Part shown: piece after piece, positions 46,787-56,457 of the stretch
Layout: every line of letters begins with the position of its first letter
How positions within the stretch are numbered: position 1 is the stretch's first letter
NCBI RefSeq assembly: GCF_038396765.1
Contig: NZ_CP150096.1
Coordinates: 725,501-789,500, forward strand
Length of the DNA stretch: 64,000 nucleotides
DNA from: Chitinophaga caseinilytica
GTDB taxonomy: Bacteria > Bacteroidota > Bacteroidia > Chitinophagales > Chitinophagaceae
Direction: 5' to 3'
Translations under genes and position numbers: made by a program
The notes under the pieces: generated by a model
What the model was told of the DNA's origin: nothing
Databases searched by the model: none
Seen by the model: only the letters and a program-made list of their open reading frames with translations

Positions 46787-47185
46787 TCATTTCTGCTGAT
46801 AATTTTCCTTCCAATGTTTATAAAGAACGAAAAAAGCTGATAATTGAGAATACACAATTACTTGCTTCAAATCCTCTTTAGTTTCCTCGTCGATTCTTGA
46901 ATCTGCCAGTAAGCTATCTAAGAATTTCAGATAGCGATTTCTGGCATAGTTGGCTTTGCCATTCCTCAATGCAAACACCACCTCCAATTCCAAAAAATTC
47001 CAGCTTTGTTTTAATATTAACGTTACTGCCGGAACGAGGTCTATCAAAAGGCCCTTTTCGCTAAAAGTATCAGGTAAACTCAGCGCCATTTGTGCCAGAA
47101 ACATTCCGCCTCCCACGGCGGCAATACTGTCGGCAGTGATTACAATTCTTCCAGTGGCATTGGCCGCACGGTTTGTGTTTTCCAT
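46787..47185 (-). CDS. Hypothetical helical protein, AT-rich module
   Basis: A 132-residue protein with no clear signal peptide. A hydrophobic stretch lies near residues 18-42 (ITADSIAAVGGGMFLAQMAL) and the C-terminal half is helical (RYLKFLDSLLADSRIDEETKEDLKQVIVY). I do not recognise a family. Its base composition is visibly more AT-rich than the genes on either side. It follows the 72-residue membrane-peptide gene by 7 bases, so they are one unit. Start at 47185 is preferred to 47206, since the longer form would overlap that gene. Confidence 0.6.
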   Translation of the reverse strand: MENTNRAANATGRIVITADSIAAVGGGMFLAQMALSLPDTFSEKGLLIDLVPAVTLILKQSWNFLELEVVFALRNGKANYARNRYLKFLDSLLADSRIDEETKEDLKQVIVYSQLSAFFVLYKHWKENYQQK

Positions 47186-47192
47186 AATTTGT

Positions 47193-47411
47193 TTATTCCT
47201 GCCCAAAAAATACTTTTCCGAATTCTACCATTTCCTTCGGGTCGTTTTCACCTCTCATATTGAAGGATACAGCTTTGCCGGTCTTCTTGCTGATAATTGT
47301 ATACTTCCTTGGAGGAAAAATTCGAAAACCCAGGTACTTAATCAATGGGATAAGCACCGGTGACAAGAACATTAATAAGAAAATGATTTTTAAGATTTGA
47401 TTTGGTGTCAT
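47193..47411 (-). CDS. Small membrane-anchored peptide, AT-rich module
   Basis: A 72-residue protein: an N-terminal hydrophobic helix (about 8-30; ILKIIFLLMFLSPVLIPLIKYL) and a short positively charged tail with RKYTIISKKTGKAVSFN. No family recognised. It is the first gene of a two-gene AT-rich unit. The pair does not resemble a toxin-antitoxin system that I can name, but a small membrane peptide followed by a helical protein is compatible with one. Confidence 0.55.
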   Translation of the reverse strand: MTPNQILKIIFLLMFLSPVLIPLIKYLGFRIFPPRKYTIISKKTGKAVSFNMRGENDPKEMVEFGKVFFGQE

Positions 47412-47453
47412 AATATTCAGGTTTTAAAATGTTCATCCCAATAATAACAACTT

Positions 47454-47659
47454 GCGAAACACAAAACTTTTTCGGCATCATCCCACAAAAAATTTTGCAA
47501 CCAATTTTCTCAAACCGGTATTGATAGTTAGTTGCGATTTCTCTTCATTTTATTACACATCAAGCGAAAAAATTTTCTTCACTTTCACCCATAAAAAAAC
47601 GTTTCGCAAACCGATCAATTCAATGATAACGATTCACGAAACGCGAAACTTTTTTGGAC
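47454..47659. repeat. AT-rich intergenic region with degenerate direct repeats
   Basis: GCGAAACACAAAACTTTTTCGG-like (47454 onwards) and ACGAAACGCGAAACTTTTTTGG-like (47636 onwards) copies match at most positions and lie 182 bases apart. Further GCGAWW/TTTCGC words occur at 47534, 47564 and 47601. The region separates the AT-rich gene pair from the aldehyde dehydrogenase. No gene was found in it. Confidence 0.45.
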
Positions 47660-47671
47660 GATTTTCTCCGT

Positions 47672-49045
47672 CTATTTCTGCAGCATCTTCAGCATTTTCA
47701 GTTTATTCCCGAACGGCGGATATTTCACCGGAACATCCAGCCAGGTACCCGTTTTCATCACGCCCTTCACATGCGTGAACTCGTCGAAACTGTACTTCCC
47801 GTGATAGCGTCCCATGCCACTGGGGCCAATCCCGCCGAACGGCATCTCCAGGTTCGTGAAATGCACCAGCGTATTGTTGATACAACCGCCGCCGAAAGCC
47901 ACTTTCTCCACAAGCGTTTTCGCAGTACGCGAACTTTTGGTGAAAATGTACAGCGATAGCGGATATGGATTGGCGGCGATGATCTTCACCGCTTCGTCGG
48001 TGCCACTGTATGGGATCACCGGCAGAATGGGCCCGAAAATTTCTTCTTTCATCACCTTCGCATCCGGCTTTATGTCGGTCAGGATGGTCGGGGCGATGTA
48101 CTTGTCGGCCCGGTCGGACTGTCCACCGGAAAACACGGTGCCATCCGCCAGGTAGCCCGAGAGCCGGTCGAACTGCCGTTCGTTGATGATGCGCGGATAA
48201 TCGGGGCTTTTGGCGGGATCCTCGCCATAGAATTTCGTGACGGCGTCGCGCAGGGCTTCGAGCAATTGCGGCATTATTTTTTTATCGGCCAGCACATAAT
48301 CCGGCGCGATGCATGTTTGTCCGGCGTTCCAGCATTTCCCCCACACGATCCTTTTTGCAGCGGTTTTAATATCGGCGCCGGCGTCTACCACGCAGGGGCT
48401 TTTCCCGCCCAGTTCCAGCGTTACCGGCGTGAGGTGGGGCGCTGCCATTTCCAGGATTTTCCGGCCCACGGGGATGCTGCCGGTAAAAAAGACATGATCG
48501 AACCGGTAGGCCATGATCTCCGGCACCACTTTGGCGCCATCGCCCAAAACGGTGGTCACGTGCTCCGGCGCAAACGCGTCTGCGATCACTTTGGCTACCA
48601 CGGCTTCCGTGGCGGGCGCCAGCTCGGAGGGCTTCACGATGGCGCAATTGCCCGCCGCCACCGCCCCGATGAGCGGATTCACCACCAGCTGGAAAGGGTA
48701 ATTCCAGGGGCCGATGAGGAGCGTCAGTCCCTTGGGCTCGCGGTACACCGTGCTGGACGAAGGGTAATGCATGAGCGGGGAGCTGACCGGTTGGGGGCGC
48801 ATCCACTGGCGGAGATTGGTGAGGGTATGATCGATTTCGTCGTACAAAAGCCCTACTTCGCTGCCAAAAGCCTCTACCGGCGCTTTCCGGAGATCAGCGC
48901 GGAGCGCGGCCAGAATGGCTTCTTCATGCCGTTTGAGGGATTTTTTCAGTTGCTTGAGGGCGGATTTGCGGAATTGCAGGGAACGGGTGGCCCCGGAGTC
49001 GAAAAAGCGGCGCTGGGCCTGGTGAATATCTTGGATAGCAGCCAT
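47672..49045 (-). CDS. Aldehyde dehydrogenase, ALDH3-like
   Basis: A 457-residue NAD(P)-dependent aldehyde dehydrogenase. The nucleophile is Cys245 (WNAGQTCIAPDYVL) and the general base Glu211 (TLELGGKS), with the oxyanion-binding Asn116 in GPWNYPF. The shorter length and the sequence around VEAFGSEVGLLYDEIDHTL are typical of the ALDH3 group, which oxidises medium-chain or aromatic aldehydes. The C-terminus lacks a hydrophobic anchor. No operon partner; gatB is divergent. Confidence 0.93.
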   Translation of the reverse strand: MAAIQDIHQAQRRFFDSGATRSLQFRKSALKQLKKSLKRHEEAILAALRADLRKAPVEAFGSEVGLLYDEIDHTLTNLRQWMRPQPVSSPLMHYPSSSTVYREPKGLTLLIGPWNYPFQLVVNPLIGAVAAGNCAIVKPSELAPATEAVVAKVIADAFAPEHVTTVLGDGAKVVPEIMAYRFDHVFFTGSIPVGRKILEMAAPHLTPVTLELGGKSPCVVDAGADIKTAAKRIVWGKCWNAGQTCIAPDYVLADKKIMPQLLEALRDAVTKFYGEDPAKSPDYPRIINERQFDRLSGYLADGTVFSGGQSDRADKYIAPTILTDIKPDAKVMKEEIFGPILPVIPYSGTDEAVKIIAANPYPLSLYIFTKSSRTAKTLVEKVAFGGGCINNTLVHFTNLEMPFGGIGPSGMGRYHGKYSFDEFTHVKGVMKTGTWLDVPVKYPPFGNKLKMLKMLQK

Positions 49046-49103
49046 AGGATGGAACGTTGATGATACAATTTCGTGAAAATTCCCTGCTTTTTTACAGTTT
49101 GAA

Positions 49104-49111
49104 TATCTTTG
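49104..49111 (+). promoter_or_regulatory. gatB promoter -7 element
   Basis: TATCTTTG, 26 bases before the gatB ATG. Confidence 0.5.
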
Positions 49112-49137
49112 TGCGAATCAGCAGTGATATCAATATT

Positions 49138-50595
49138 ATGAGTGCGAGCATCGATTATAACAAATATGAAGCGGTAATAGGCCTGGAAGTGCATGCCCAA
49201 CTGCTGACAGTCAGCAAATTATTCGCCAGCGACTCCGCCGCTTTCGGCGGGCAGCCCAACACGCATATCAGTCCTGTTACACTGGGGCACCCCGGCACCC
49301 TGCCCTTCATGAACAAAAAGGCGGTAGAACTGGCCATCAGGCTCGGTTTTGCCTGTCATTGCCGCATCGAGCAGGAAAACTTCTTCGCCCGGAAGAACTA
49401 TTTCTACCCCGATCTCCCGAAAGGATACCAGATCAGCCAGCACACCGCCCCCATCTGCGTAGGCGGCCATGTGCCCATTTTCGTGGACGGGACCGCCCGG
49501 AATGTCCAGCTCAACCGCATCCATCTCGAAGAAGACGCCGGAAAATCCATCCACGACCAGGACCCTCATAACACCCTCATCGACTATAACCGCGCCGGCG
49601 TTCCCCTCGTGGAGATCGTTACGGAGCCCGACCTCAGCTCGGCAGACGAAGCCTACGCCTACCTCACCGAGCTCCGCCGGCTCGTTCGCTGGCTCGATGT
49701 GTGCGACGGCAACATGGAAGAAGGCTCCATGCGCTGCGACGCCAACGTTTCCATCCGCCTCAAAGGCGAAACCACGCTCGGCACCAAGGTGGAAGTGAAG
49801 AACATGAACTCCATCCGCAACGTGAAGCGCGCTATCGAGAACGAGATCAAACGGCAGATCGAGCTCGTGGAAACCGGGGGCACCATTGTCCAGGAAACCC
49901 GCAGCTTCGACGCTTCCAACGGCAGCTCGTTTTCCCTCCGTTCCAAGGAAGAAGCCAACGACTACCGGTATTTCCCGGAGCCAGACCTGGCGCCTTTCCG
50001 CCTGACGGAAGCTTTCCTCGACCAGGTTCGCCGCTCGCTGCCGGAGCTTCCCGAAGAAAAAGTGACCCGTTATACCAGCCAGCTGGGCCTTCGTGAATAC
50101 GATGCCCGCGTGATCTGCGACGACCGCGAAACCACCGTGTATTTCGAAGCCCTCATGGCCGAAACGCCCCACGCACAGGCCGCCTCCAACTGGATGCTCG
50201 GCCCCGTGAAATCGTGGCTCAACGAGCGCAATGCCGGTATTTCCGACTTCCCCCTCACCCCTTCCGCCCTCGCCGCGCTCATTGCGCTGATCCACGACGG
50301 CAAGGTAAACTTCTCCATCGCTTCCTCCCGCATCCTGCCCGCCATGATCGAACAACCCGGCCAAACACCGCTGGAAGTGGCCACCGCCCTCAATCTCATC
50401 CAGGAAACCGATGCCGGCAGCATTCTCCCGGTCATCGATGAAGTGCTGGCCAGATTCCCGGCAAAAGTGGCGGAATTCCGCTCCGGAAAAAAAGGCCTGA
50501 TCGGGATGTTCGTTGGCGAAGTGATGAAAATGAGCGGCGGAAAGGCTGACCCGAAATTAACTAACGAGTTGCTGCTCAAGCGCCTCAACGGTTAA
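49138..50595 (+). CDS. gatB: Aspartyl/glutamyl-tRNA amidotransferase subunit B
   Basis: A 485-residue subunit of the GatCAB complex, which converts Glu-tRNA-Gln (and Asp-tRNA-Asn) to the amide form. The cradle/kinase domain begins YEAVIGLEVHAQL and contains ARKNYFYPDLPKGYQIS and TKVEVKNMNS; the C-terminal helical YqeY-like domain (about 330-485) ends GEVMKMSGGKADPKLTNELL. The start at 49138 begins the conserved domain. gatA and gatC are not adjacent, as is common. Expression is from its own promoter element. Confidence 0.97.
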   Translation: MSASIDYNKYEAVIGLEVHAQLLTVSKLFASDSAAFGGQPNTHISPVTLGHPGTLPFMNKKAVELAIRLGFACHCRIEQENFFARKNYFYPDLPKGYQISQHTAPICVGGHVPIFVDGTARNVQLNRIHLEEDAGKSIHDQDPHNTLIDYNRAGVPLVEIVTEPDLSSADEAYAYLTELRRLVRWLDVCDGNMEEGSMRCDANVSIRLKGETTLGTKVEVKNMNSIRNVKRAIENEIKRQIELVETGGTIVQETRSFDASNGSSFSLRSKEEANDYRYFPEPDLAPFRLTEAFLDQVRRSLPELPEEKVTRYTSQLGLREYDARVICDDRETTVYFEALMAETPHAQAASNWMLGPVKSWLNERNAGISDFPLTPSALAALIALIHDGKVNFSIASSRILPAMIEQPGQTPLEVATALNLIQETDAGSILPVIDEVLARFPAKVAEFRSGKKGLIGMFVGEVMKMSGGKADPKLTNELLLKRLNG

Positions 50596-50772
50596 CAACT
50601 GCCGCTCATCCCGGATAACATCTCCCGAAAAAGCGCCGCCACAGGCCCATTCCGCGCTTACGCCCCCCGCTGGAGCCGATACCGCAGGGAAATGACCATT
50701 TCAGGTGATTTGTTTAATTAACCGACTACATAATTTTAACATTTCCGGAGAACCCTTCCGGGGATTTAGGAC

Positions 50773-50780
50773 TATTTTTG
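50773..50780 (+). promoter_or_regulatory. Promoter -7 element of the TlpA-like gene
   Basis: TATTTTTG, 28 bases before the ATG at 50809. Confidence 0.5.
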
Positions 50781-50808
50781 ATTGAAAATCCAACTAAACG
50801 AAAAGCCC

Positions 50809-51956
50809 ATGAAACAATTTGCGATTTGGCTGACAGGAGCGGCCGCCTTGCTGGCAAGCTGTAACAGTCACCCGGAGAAAGGCGCGTTCAAGATCGATGT
50901 GCAACTGGCGAACACCCCCTGGAAAAGGTGTACCTCGAAGAAGTGATGGAAAACTCCACCAAAATCGTGGATACTGCGGCCGTTAAAGACGCGTCCGGAA
51001 AGATCACCCTCGAAGGCATGGTGCCCGAACAAGGCCTCTACGCCATCCGGTTCGAAAGCGGAAAATATATCTTCCTCGCCCTCGATGCAGGCGATATGAG
51101 CATCACCGGCGATTATAACGAACTGGAAAAAATCCAGGTGAAAGGCTCCGATGCCACCACCGAGATCCAACAGTTGCTGAAATATTATAGCGAGAAATCG
51201 CAGACGCTGAGCAAGGAAATGCAGGCGTTCGACAGTATGCGCATCGCCAAAACGCCCGACAGCGTCCTCAATGCGCGCCGCGCCGCCATGGACCAGGAAA
51301 CCAAAAACTTCCGGGAACATTTCCTCGCCGCCGCCCGCGCTTCCAAAAACCCCGTTCCCGCGGTTTTCGCCATGGAGCTGGCCGGTTTTGAAGACGCCGC
51401 CGATCGCGTTGCCCATAAAAAAGATTTCCAGGACATCGCCAAACGATTCCCTGAAAACGGCTTCGTGAAAAACACCCTCGCCGGCCTCGAAACCCTTGAA
51501 AAAGGCGGCGCCAAAGAAGCCGCCGAAGGCCCTGCTGCCATGGTAGGACAGGTTGCCCCCGACTTCGTGCTCCCCGACCCCGCAGGCAAACAGATCAAAC
51601 TCAGCTCCTTCAAAGGGAAATTCGTACTGGTCGATTTCTGGGCCAGCTGGTGCGGCCCCTGCCGCCAGGAAAACCCCAATGTCGTAGCGGCTTTCAATCA
51701 GTATAAAGACAAAAACTTCACCATCCTCGGCGTTTCGCTCGACAAGGAAAAAGGCGCCTGGATGAAGGCCATCTCCGACGACCAGCTCGCCTGGACGCAC
51801 GTGAGCGACCTCAAATTCTGGGAATCTTCCGTAGTGCCGCTGTACGGCATCAACGCCATCCCCACCAACATCCTGGTAGACCCCGCCGGCAAGATCATCG
51901 CTGCCAACCTGCGCGGTAACCAACTGGAAAAGAAACTGGCTGAAGTGTTGAAATAA
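50809..51956 (+). pseudogene. TlpA-like lipoprotein thioredoxin, frameshifted at a C5 run
   Basis: The ATG at 50809 starts a lipoprotein signal with lipobox LASC (Cys18) and then reads FKIDVQLANT. At a run of five Cs (50915-50919) the zero frame derails and stops at 50944-50946. One extra C would give LEKVYLEEVMENSTKIVDTAAV and continue open to 51956. This makes a normal-length Bacteroidota TlpA/AhpC-type protein: N-terminal DUF4369-like domain (about 25-120) and C-terminal thioredoxin domain with WCGPC in DFWASWCGPCRQEN. Such proteins reduce periplasmic disulfides. So one base is missing: real mutation or assembly error. Confidence 0.82.
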
Positions 51957-51975
51957 TTGCAGTGCTGCTGTAAAC

Positions 51976-52007
51976 AAAAAGGAGCCTCCGCGCGGAGGCT
52001 CCTTTTT
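51976..52007 (+). terminator. Terminator of the TlpA-like gene
   Basis: A perfect palindrome: A5, GGAGCCTCCG, CGCGGAGGCTCC, T6, centred on CGCG. It works for the plus strand and possibly both. Confidence 0.9.
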
Positions 52008-52020
52008 TATGCCCGGCATC

Positions 52021-52054
52021 AAAAAGCCCGGAAGCGGTGGCTTCCGGGCTTTTG
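52021..52054 (-). terminator. Terminator of SusC/D unit 2
   Basis: AAAAAGCCCGGAAGC pairs with GCTTCCGGGCTTTT around GGTG; the left As read as a T-run on the minus strand just after the SusD gene. Confidence 0.88.
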
Positions 52055-52077
52055 CAGGTATAGATGTTGCGATTTCC

Positions 52078-53472
52078 CTATTGATACAGGGGATGCTGGC
52101 CGATATTCCGGTTTGCCTGCATCTCCTCGAACGGGATGGGCATGAAATACTGCTTTTTCGTAACCGGCAACGTCAGCACATTCCCGCCGACGCTCACGAT
52201 ATCCTGCGGCAGCCGAACAATATCTTTCTTCCAGCGGCGGAGGTCATAATAACGATGCCCTTCGAAAGCCAGTTCGCGGAAGCGTTCGGCTTCAACGGCG
52301 GCCAGCACTTGCGCGGCGGTGCCGTAGCTGGAATGCACATAATTATCGATTCTGCTGGTGCGCAGGGTTTCCAGGTCGGTATTGGCCGCGGCGATGTTGG
52401 CGCCGGTTTTGCGCGCCTGCGCTTCCGCCCGGATGAGATACATTTCCGAAACACGGAACAGCTTGATGTCGGTCAGGTTCAGGTTGGCGGAATTGCCGGT
52501 GTATTTCGTGACCGTCCAGCGGGTGCTGGCGGGCGCGGCATCGAGATCGGCGATCCAGCTGCTGAAGCGGACATCGTGCGCGGCATCGAAAGCCGCCAGC
52601 AGTTTGAATGACGGCGCATAGAGCACCATGCCCGCGCTCGAACGGTAGAATGCGCCGAAACGCTCGTCGGAAGGTTCCCTTTTCAGTTTCCAGATCACTT
52701 CATGCGTGGCCAGGTCGGTCCAGATGCCGGGGAATTGTTGCTCCGTTGCCAATGGCACCGCGCCGATCACTTCATCCGCAGCGGCGATGGCCGCCGTCCA
52801 ATCCTGCTGGTACAGCGCGGTACGCGCTTCGATGGCGAACACGGCCAGCCGGGTAATGCGCGTTGAACTGGCCCAATTGGCGGGAATGAGCAGCTTCGCG
52901 TCGGCCAGGTCTTTGCGGATCTGCGCGAAAACCGCGCTCACCTTGCTCCGGCCGGGTTGCGAAACCTGGGAGGTCGTCATCACGGGAACTCCATCGTCGT
53001 TCCCATCGTAAGACACCGCGTAATTGCGCAGCAGTTCCAGGTGGCAATATGCCCGCAATGCCAGCAGCTCCCCTTTCATCTGGTTTCTCTGCTCCACTTC
53101 ATGCGCTTCGGCAGGCACGCCGTCGATCACGGCAAGGATCCGGTTCGCCCGGTCGATGGCCTGGTAGTTGCTTTGCCAAACGGGCAACACGTCGGGCGTA
53201 GATTCGTTGTGCTGCCACCTGAACACCGTTGCGCCAGCATTCGTGGTGTTTTCCAGCGGCATCATATTTTCATCCGCGATAAGCGAGCTGATCTTGATGG
53301 ATTGACCATTGAGCGAAGCATACGCTCCCAATACGCCGGCATTCACATCGTCTACCGAATTGAATGCTACCGTCTGGTCTTTGATGTTGGTGGGCTTGAC
53401 GTCGAGGTCTCCCAGGCAGGAAGCCGCCATCATCCACACCGCTATCAAACTATATCTAAACATTGATTTCAT
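52078..53472 (-). CDS. SusD/RagB-family nutrient-binding lipoprotein (unit 2)
   Basis: A 464-residue surface lipoprotein with lipobox AASC (Cys19) and the SusD-like GDLDVKPTN start. The N-terminal TPR-like SusD-like_3 region (about 45-225) and the C-terminal RagB/SusD domain, ending ELAFEGHRYYDLRRWKKD and FMPIPFEEMQANRNIGQHPLYQ, are clear. It caps the transporter encoded by the SusC gene 12 bases upstream and captures a glycan or other oligomer at the outer face. The ligand cannot be told: no glycoside hydrolase or sensor is nearby. Confidence 0.94.
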   Translation of the reverse strand: MKSMFRYSLIAVWMMAASCLGDLDVKPTNIKDQTVAFNSVDDVNAGVLGAYASLNGQSIKISSLIADENMMPLENTTNAGATVFRWQHNESTPDVLPVWQSNYQAIDRANRILAVIDGVPAEAHEVEQRNQMKGELLALRAYCHLELLRNYAVSYDGNDDGVPVMTTSQVSQPGRSKVSAVFAQIRKDLADAKLLIPANWASSTRITRLAVFAIEARTALYQQDWTAAIAAADEVIGAVPLATEQQFPGIWTDLATHEVIWKLKREPSDERFGAFYRSSAGMVLYAPSFKLLAAFDAAHDVRFSSWIADLDAAPASTRWTVTKYTGNSANLNLTDIKLFRVSEMYLIRAEAQARKTGANIAAANTDLETLRTSRIDNYVHSSYGTAAQVLAAVEAERFRELAFEGHRYYDLRRWKKDIVRLPQDIVSVGGNVLTLPVTKKQYFMPIPFEEMQANRNIGQHPLYQ

Positions 53473-53484
53473 CCCTGATTGATT

Positions 53485-56331
53485 TTAGAACTGGACACGA
53501 ACGCCCGCCACCATCGTGCGCGGTGCAGGATATTCAAAAAACGCGTTGGCATTATAATCTTCCGGATCGAATCCGTTCCATTTGGTGAACGTCAGCAGGT
53601 TCTGGCCCTGCAGGTACACCGTCACGCCCTTGATCACCTGCGTACGCGCCAGCAGGCTTTCCGGCAGGTTGTAACTGATCTGTGCGGTGCGCAGGCGCAG
53701 GAACGATGCGTCCTGGATGTGGCGGGACGAGAACGTCCGCACGCTGCCGAAGGATGCTTCTTCCGCCGCTTCGCCGGCCTTGCGCCAGCGGTCGAGCCAG
53801 CGGCGCGACTGGTTGCTGTACACATTGGAATTGTTGTTCAGCGTATACCAGTCCATCGCGTTGTACCGGGAAATGTCCGTCACGTACGAGAACAGCACAT
53901 CGGCCGACCAGTTTTTCCAGCGAACGCTGGTGTTGAAGCCACCGTATATGGTAGGATCGTTAGCACCGAATTCGGCCACGCTGGCGTTGAAACTATAGTT
54001 CGAATTGATATTGCCGTTGCGGTCGTAATACAGGGCTTCGCCCGTTTGGGGATCAACGCCCGCGTATTTTACGATGTAGTGGGAATTGACGGGTAATCCT
54101 TCCTTGATGAGGAACGTGCTCACCTGGTATTGGTTGGCGTTGCCGAGGCTCGTCACCAGGTTGCGGTTATACGTGAAGTTAACACCGGCCGACCAGGTCA
54201 GGTCTTTCTTCCGGATGATGTCTCCGTTCAGATCCAGCTCCACGCCGCGGTTGCGCACATTGCCGGCATTGATGTTCCGGGAATCGAAACCGCTCGTCAT
54301 CGACAGTTGTTCGTTCAGGAAAAACCCTTTCGTTTCGCGGTTATACCAATCTGCCACGAGGCGCAGGCGATGGTCGAAGAATGCGAGATCGAGGCCGAGG
54401 TTGGTCATGTGCGTTTTCTCCCATTCGTAATCGGGATTGCCGATGGCGACCGGCGCGATGGCCGGCTGACCGTCGTACCGCGTAGCCCCGTACCCCGCTG
54501 CGTAGGCGAAATACTGGTTCGGCGGCGCGGCAGACGTACCGTAGCTGGCACGAACGCGCAAGGTATTGATCCACGCTACGTTTTCCAGCCAGGGAAGATC
54601 GTACCCCGCGCCGATGGAATAAAACGGCTGCCAGCGGTTCTTCTTCGGAAGGGTCGACGAGCCGTCGTACCGGTAACTGAAGTTGAGGCTGAAGCGCTCG
54701 TCGAGCAGGTAGCGCACGAGCCCTACCCACGATGCCAGCGCCATTCCCGTCCGTTCCCCGCCCACCTGCGGGATAAACCCGTTCACGGCAGAACCCGGCG
54801 TGGTACCGGAAAGCGTGCCGCCGAGGCCCGGCGTCAAGCCGAAACCTTTCGCCTGCAAACTCTGATACTTCAACCGGTTGAATTCATAAAACCCTGCCAC
54901 CACGAGCCGGTGGCGTTCGGCCAGCAGCTTGTCGTACGTAACGCCCGCGGAAGAAGTGAACTGGAAGAAGCGGTTGACTTTTTCTTCATGATACCCCTGT
55001 CCACCGGGTGCCGACTTACCGGCCACGGAGCCAGGTGCCGCACTGCGGATTTCATTGTTTTCGCGGAAATCCATCCCCATGTTGAAAGTAGCGTACAGCC
55101 AGTCGTTCACCTGGTATCGCAGCGATGAGCTGAGGAGCCCTTTCAGTTGGTTCAGGCGGTTGGTGGTGGTCTGCATCCGCTCGATGGCGTCGGAACCTTC
55201 ACGGGTGTCGTACACGCCGCCGAAACTGGCTTTATTCCCGCTATGCACGAGCACGCCGTTAATGTAAGGCTGTTCGTACGGCAATGCGTAGTAAATGGAG
55301 GCGAAGGGATTGCCGACGGCTTGCGTGGCTTCATCTTCGATCAGATCGCTGCCGGTGTACCCGATGGCCGTATTCACGGAGAGGCGCAGCTTTTTGCCGG
55401 TAGCGTCTACGTTGGTGCGGAAGGTATACCGGTCGAGGCCGGAGCGGTAGGCGATGCCTTGTTGGGACAGATAGCTGGCGGAGGAGTAGAACCGCACTTT
55501 ATCGGAACCGCCGCTGGCGGAAAGTTCGTATTCGTGGAAAGGCGCTGCGTCGCGCATGAGGTAATCCATCCAATCGGTCTGGATGCTGCCGAGGCTATCG
55601 AGAATGCCCTGGTAGCGGGCTTTCACATCGGCGGGAAGATTGGCGTTGGCGGGATTGTTCCTGGAAAATATCCAACCGGCGCCGATGGTGCGGCCGTTCT
55701 CTTTACCCACTTCTTCCTCAAACTGCAACCTTTCTTTCGTATTCATCATATCGAAATGGCGGCGGGAAACCTGGGAAATACCGTGGCGGGTGTTGAAGGA
55801 AAAGCGGACATCTCCCTGCTGCCCCCGCCGGGTGGTGACGATCACCACGCCGTTGGCGCCTCGGGAACCGTAGAGCGCCGTTGCGTTGGCATCTTTGAGT
55901 ATACTGACGGATTCGAAGTCTGCGGGGTTCAAACCCATGAAAACACCGCTTTCCACCGCAATTCCGTCTACGATGAAGAGCGGAGCGGAGGCGTAGAAGT
56001 TGTGGATGTCGTTATTGGTGCCGGTGCCCCTGATCACCATGCGCGCGGAAGCGCCGGGCTGACCGCTTCCCGTAGCCACGTAAAGGCCGGGCACACGGCC
56101 CTGCAGCATCTGGTCGAAAGATGCGGTGGGCGCCATACGGAATTTGTCTCCCGCTACGATGGTGGCCGCTCCCGTGTATTGCTTGCGGGTGGCGGTGTTA
56201 TAACCCGAAATAACGACTTCGTCCAGAAGCCGTTTCGAAGGGATAACAGAATCTGGTCTACTACCTGTTGTCTGTGCAACGCCCGGAATGCTGATGGCGG
56301 TTAATAACCATAGCGGCAGCGTTTTGTTCAT
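53485..56331 (-). CDS. SusC/RagA-family TonB-dependent transporter (unit 2), no N-terminal extension
   Basis: A 948-residue outer-membrane barrel. After a signal peptide (about 1-20, ending PGVAQ) it goes almost directly to the TonB-box/plug region (LLDEVVISGYNTATRKQYTGAAT, then VPGLYVATGSGQPGASARMVIRG). The CarboxypepD_reg-like domain usual before the plug of SusC proteins is absent. The 22-strand barrel follows and ends with ...VRVQF, a Phe terminus. The start at 56331 gives the signal peptide; the longer frame begins with an unlikely leader. It is paired with the downstream SusD. Confidence 0.92.
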   Translation of the reverse strand: MNKTLPLWLLTAISIPGVAQTTGSRPDSVIPSKRLLDEVVISGYNTATRKQYTGAATIVAGDKFRMAPTASFDQMLQGRVPGLYVATGSGQPGASARMVIRGTGTNNDIHNFYASAPLFIVDGIAVESGVFMGLNPADFESVSILKDANATALYGSRGANGVVIVTTRRGQQGDVRFSFNTRHGISQVSRRHFDMMNTKERLQFEEEVGKENGRTIGAGWIFSRNNPANANLPADVKARYQGILDSLGSIQTDWMDYLMRDAAPFHEYELSASGGSDKVRFYSSASYLSQQGIAYRSGLDRYTFRTNVDATGKKLRLSVNTAIGYTGSDLIEDEATQAVGNPFASIYYALPYEQPYINGVLVHSGNKASFGGVYDTREGSDAIERMQTTTNRLNQLKGLLSSSLRYQVNDWLYATFNMGMDFRENNEIRSAAPGSVAGKSAPGGQGYHEEKVNRFFQFTSSAGVTYDKLLAERHRLVVAGFYEFNRLKYQSLQAKGFGLTPGLGGTLSGTTPGSAVNGFIPQVGGERTGMALASWVGLVRYLLDERFSLNFSYRYDGSSTLPKKNRWQPFYSIGAGYDLPWLENVAWINTLRVRASYGTSAAPPNQYFAYAAGYGATRYDGQPAIAPVAIGNPDYEWEKTHMTNLGLDLAFFDHRLRLVADWYNRETKGFFLNEQLSMTSGFDSRNINAGNVRNRGVELDLNGDIIRKKDLTWSAGVNFTYNRNLVTSLGNANQYQVSTFLIKEGLPVNSHYIVKYAGVDPQTGEALYYDRNGNINSNYSFNASVAEFGANDPTIYGGFNTSVRWKNWSADVLFSYVTDISRYNAMDWYTLNNNSNVYSNQSRRWLDRWRKAGEAAEEASFGSVRTFSSRHIQDASFLRLRTAQISYNLPESLLARTQVIKGVTVYLQGQNLLTFTKWNGFDPEDYNANAFFEYPAPRTMVAGVRVQF

Positions 56332-56457
56332 GTGATTGCGTTTTTGTCTAATGCCCCGAAGGTGTAACAGAATGAACCACAAGATACTGAATTTCAACAG
56401 ATACTATAGTACACTTAAATGTGATTGGAAATTTGGGGGGATATTTTATGGGGAGGG

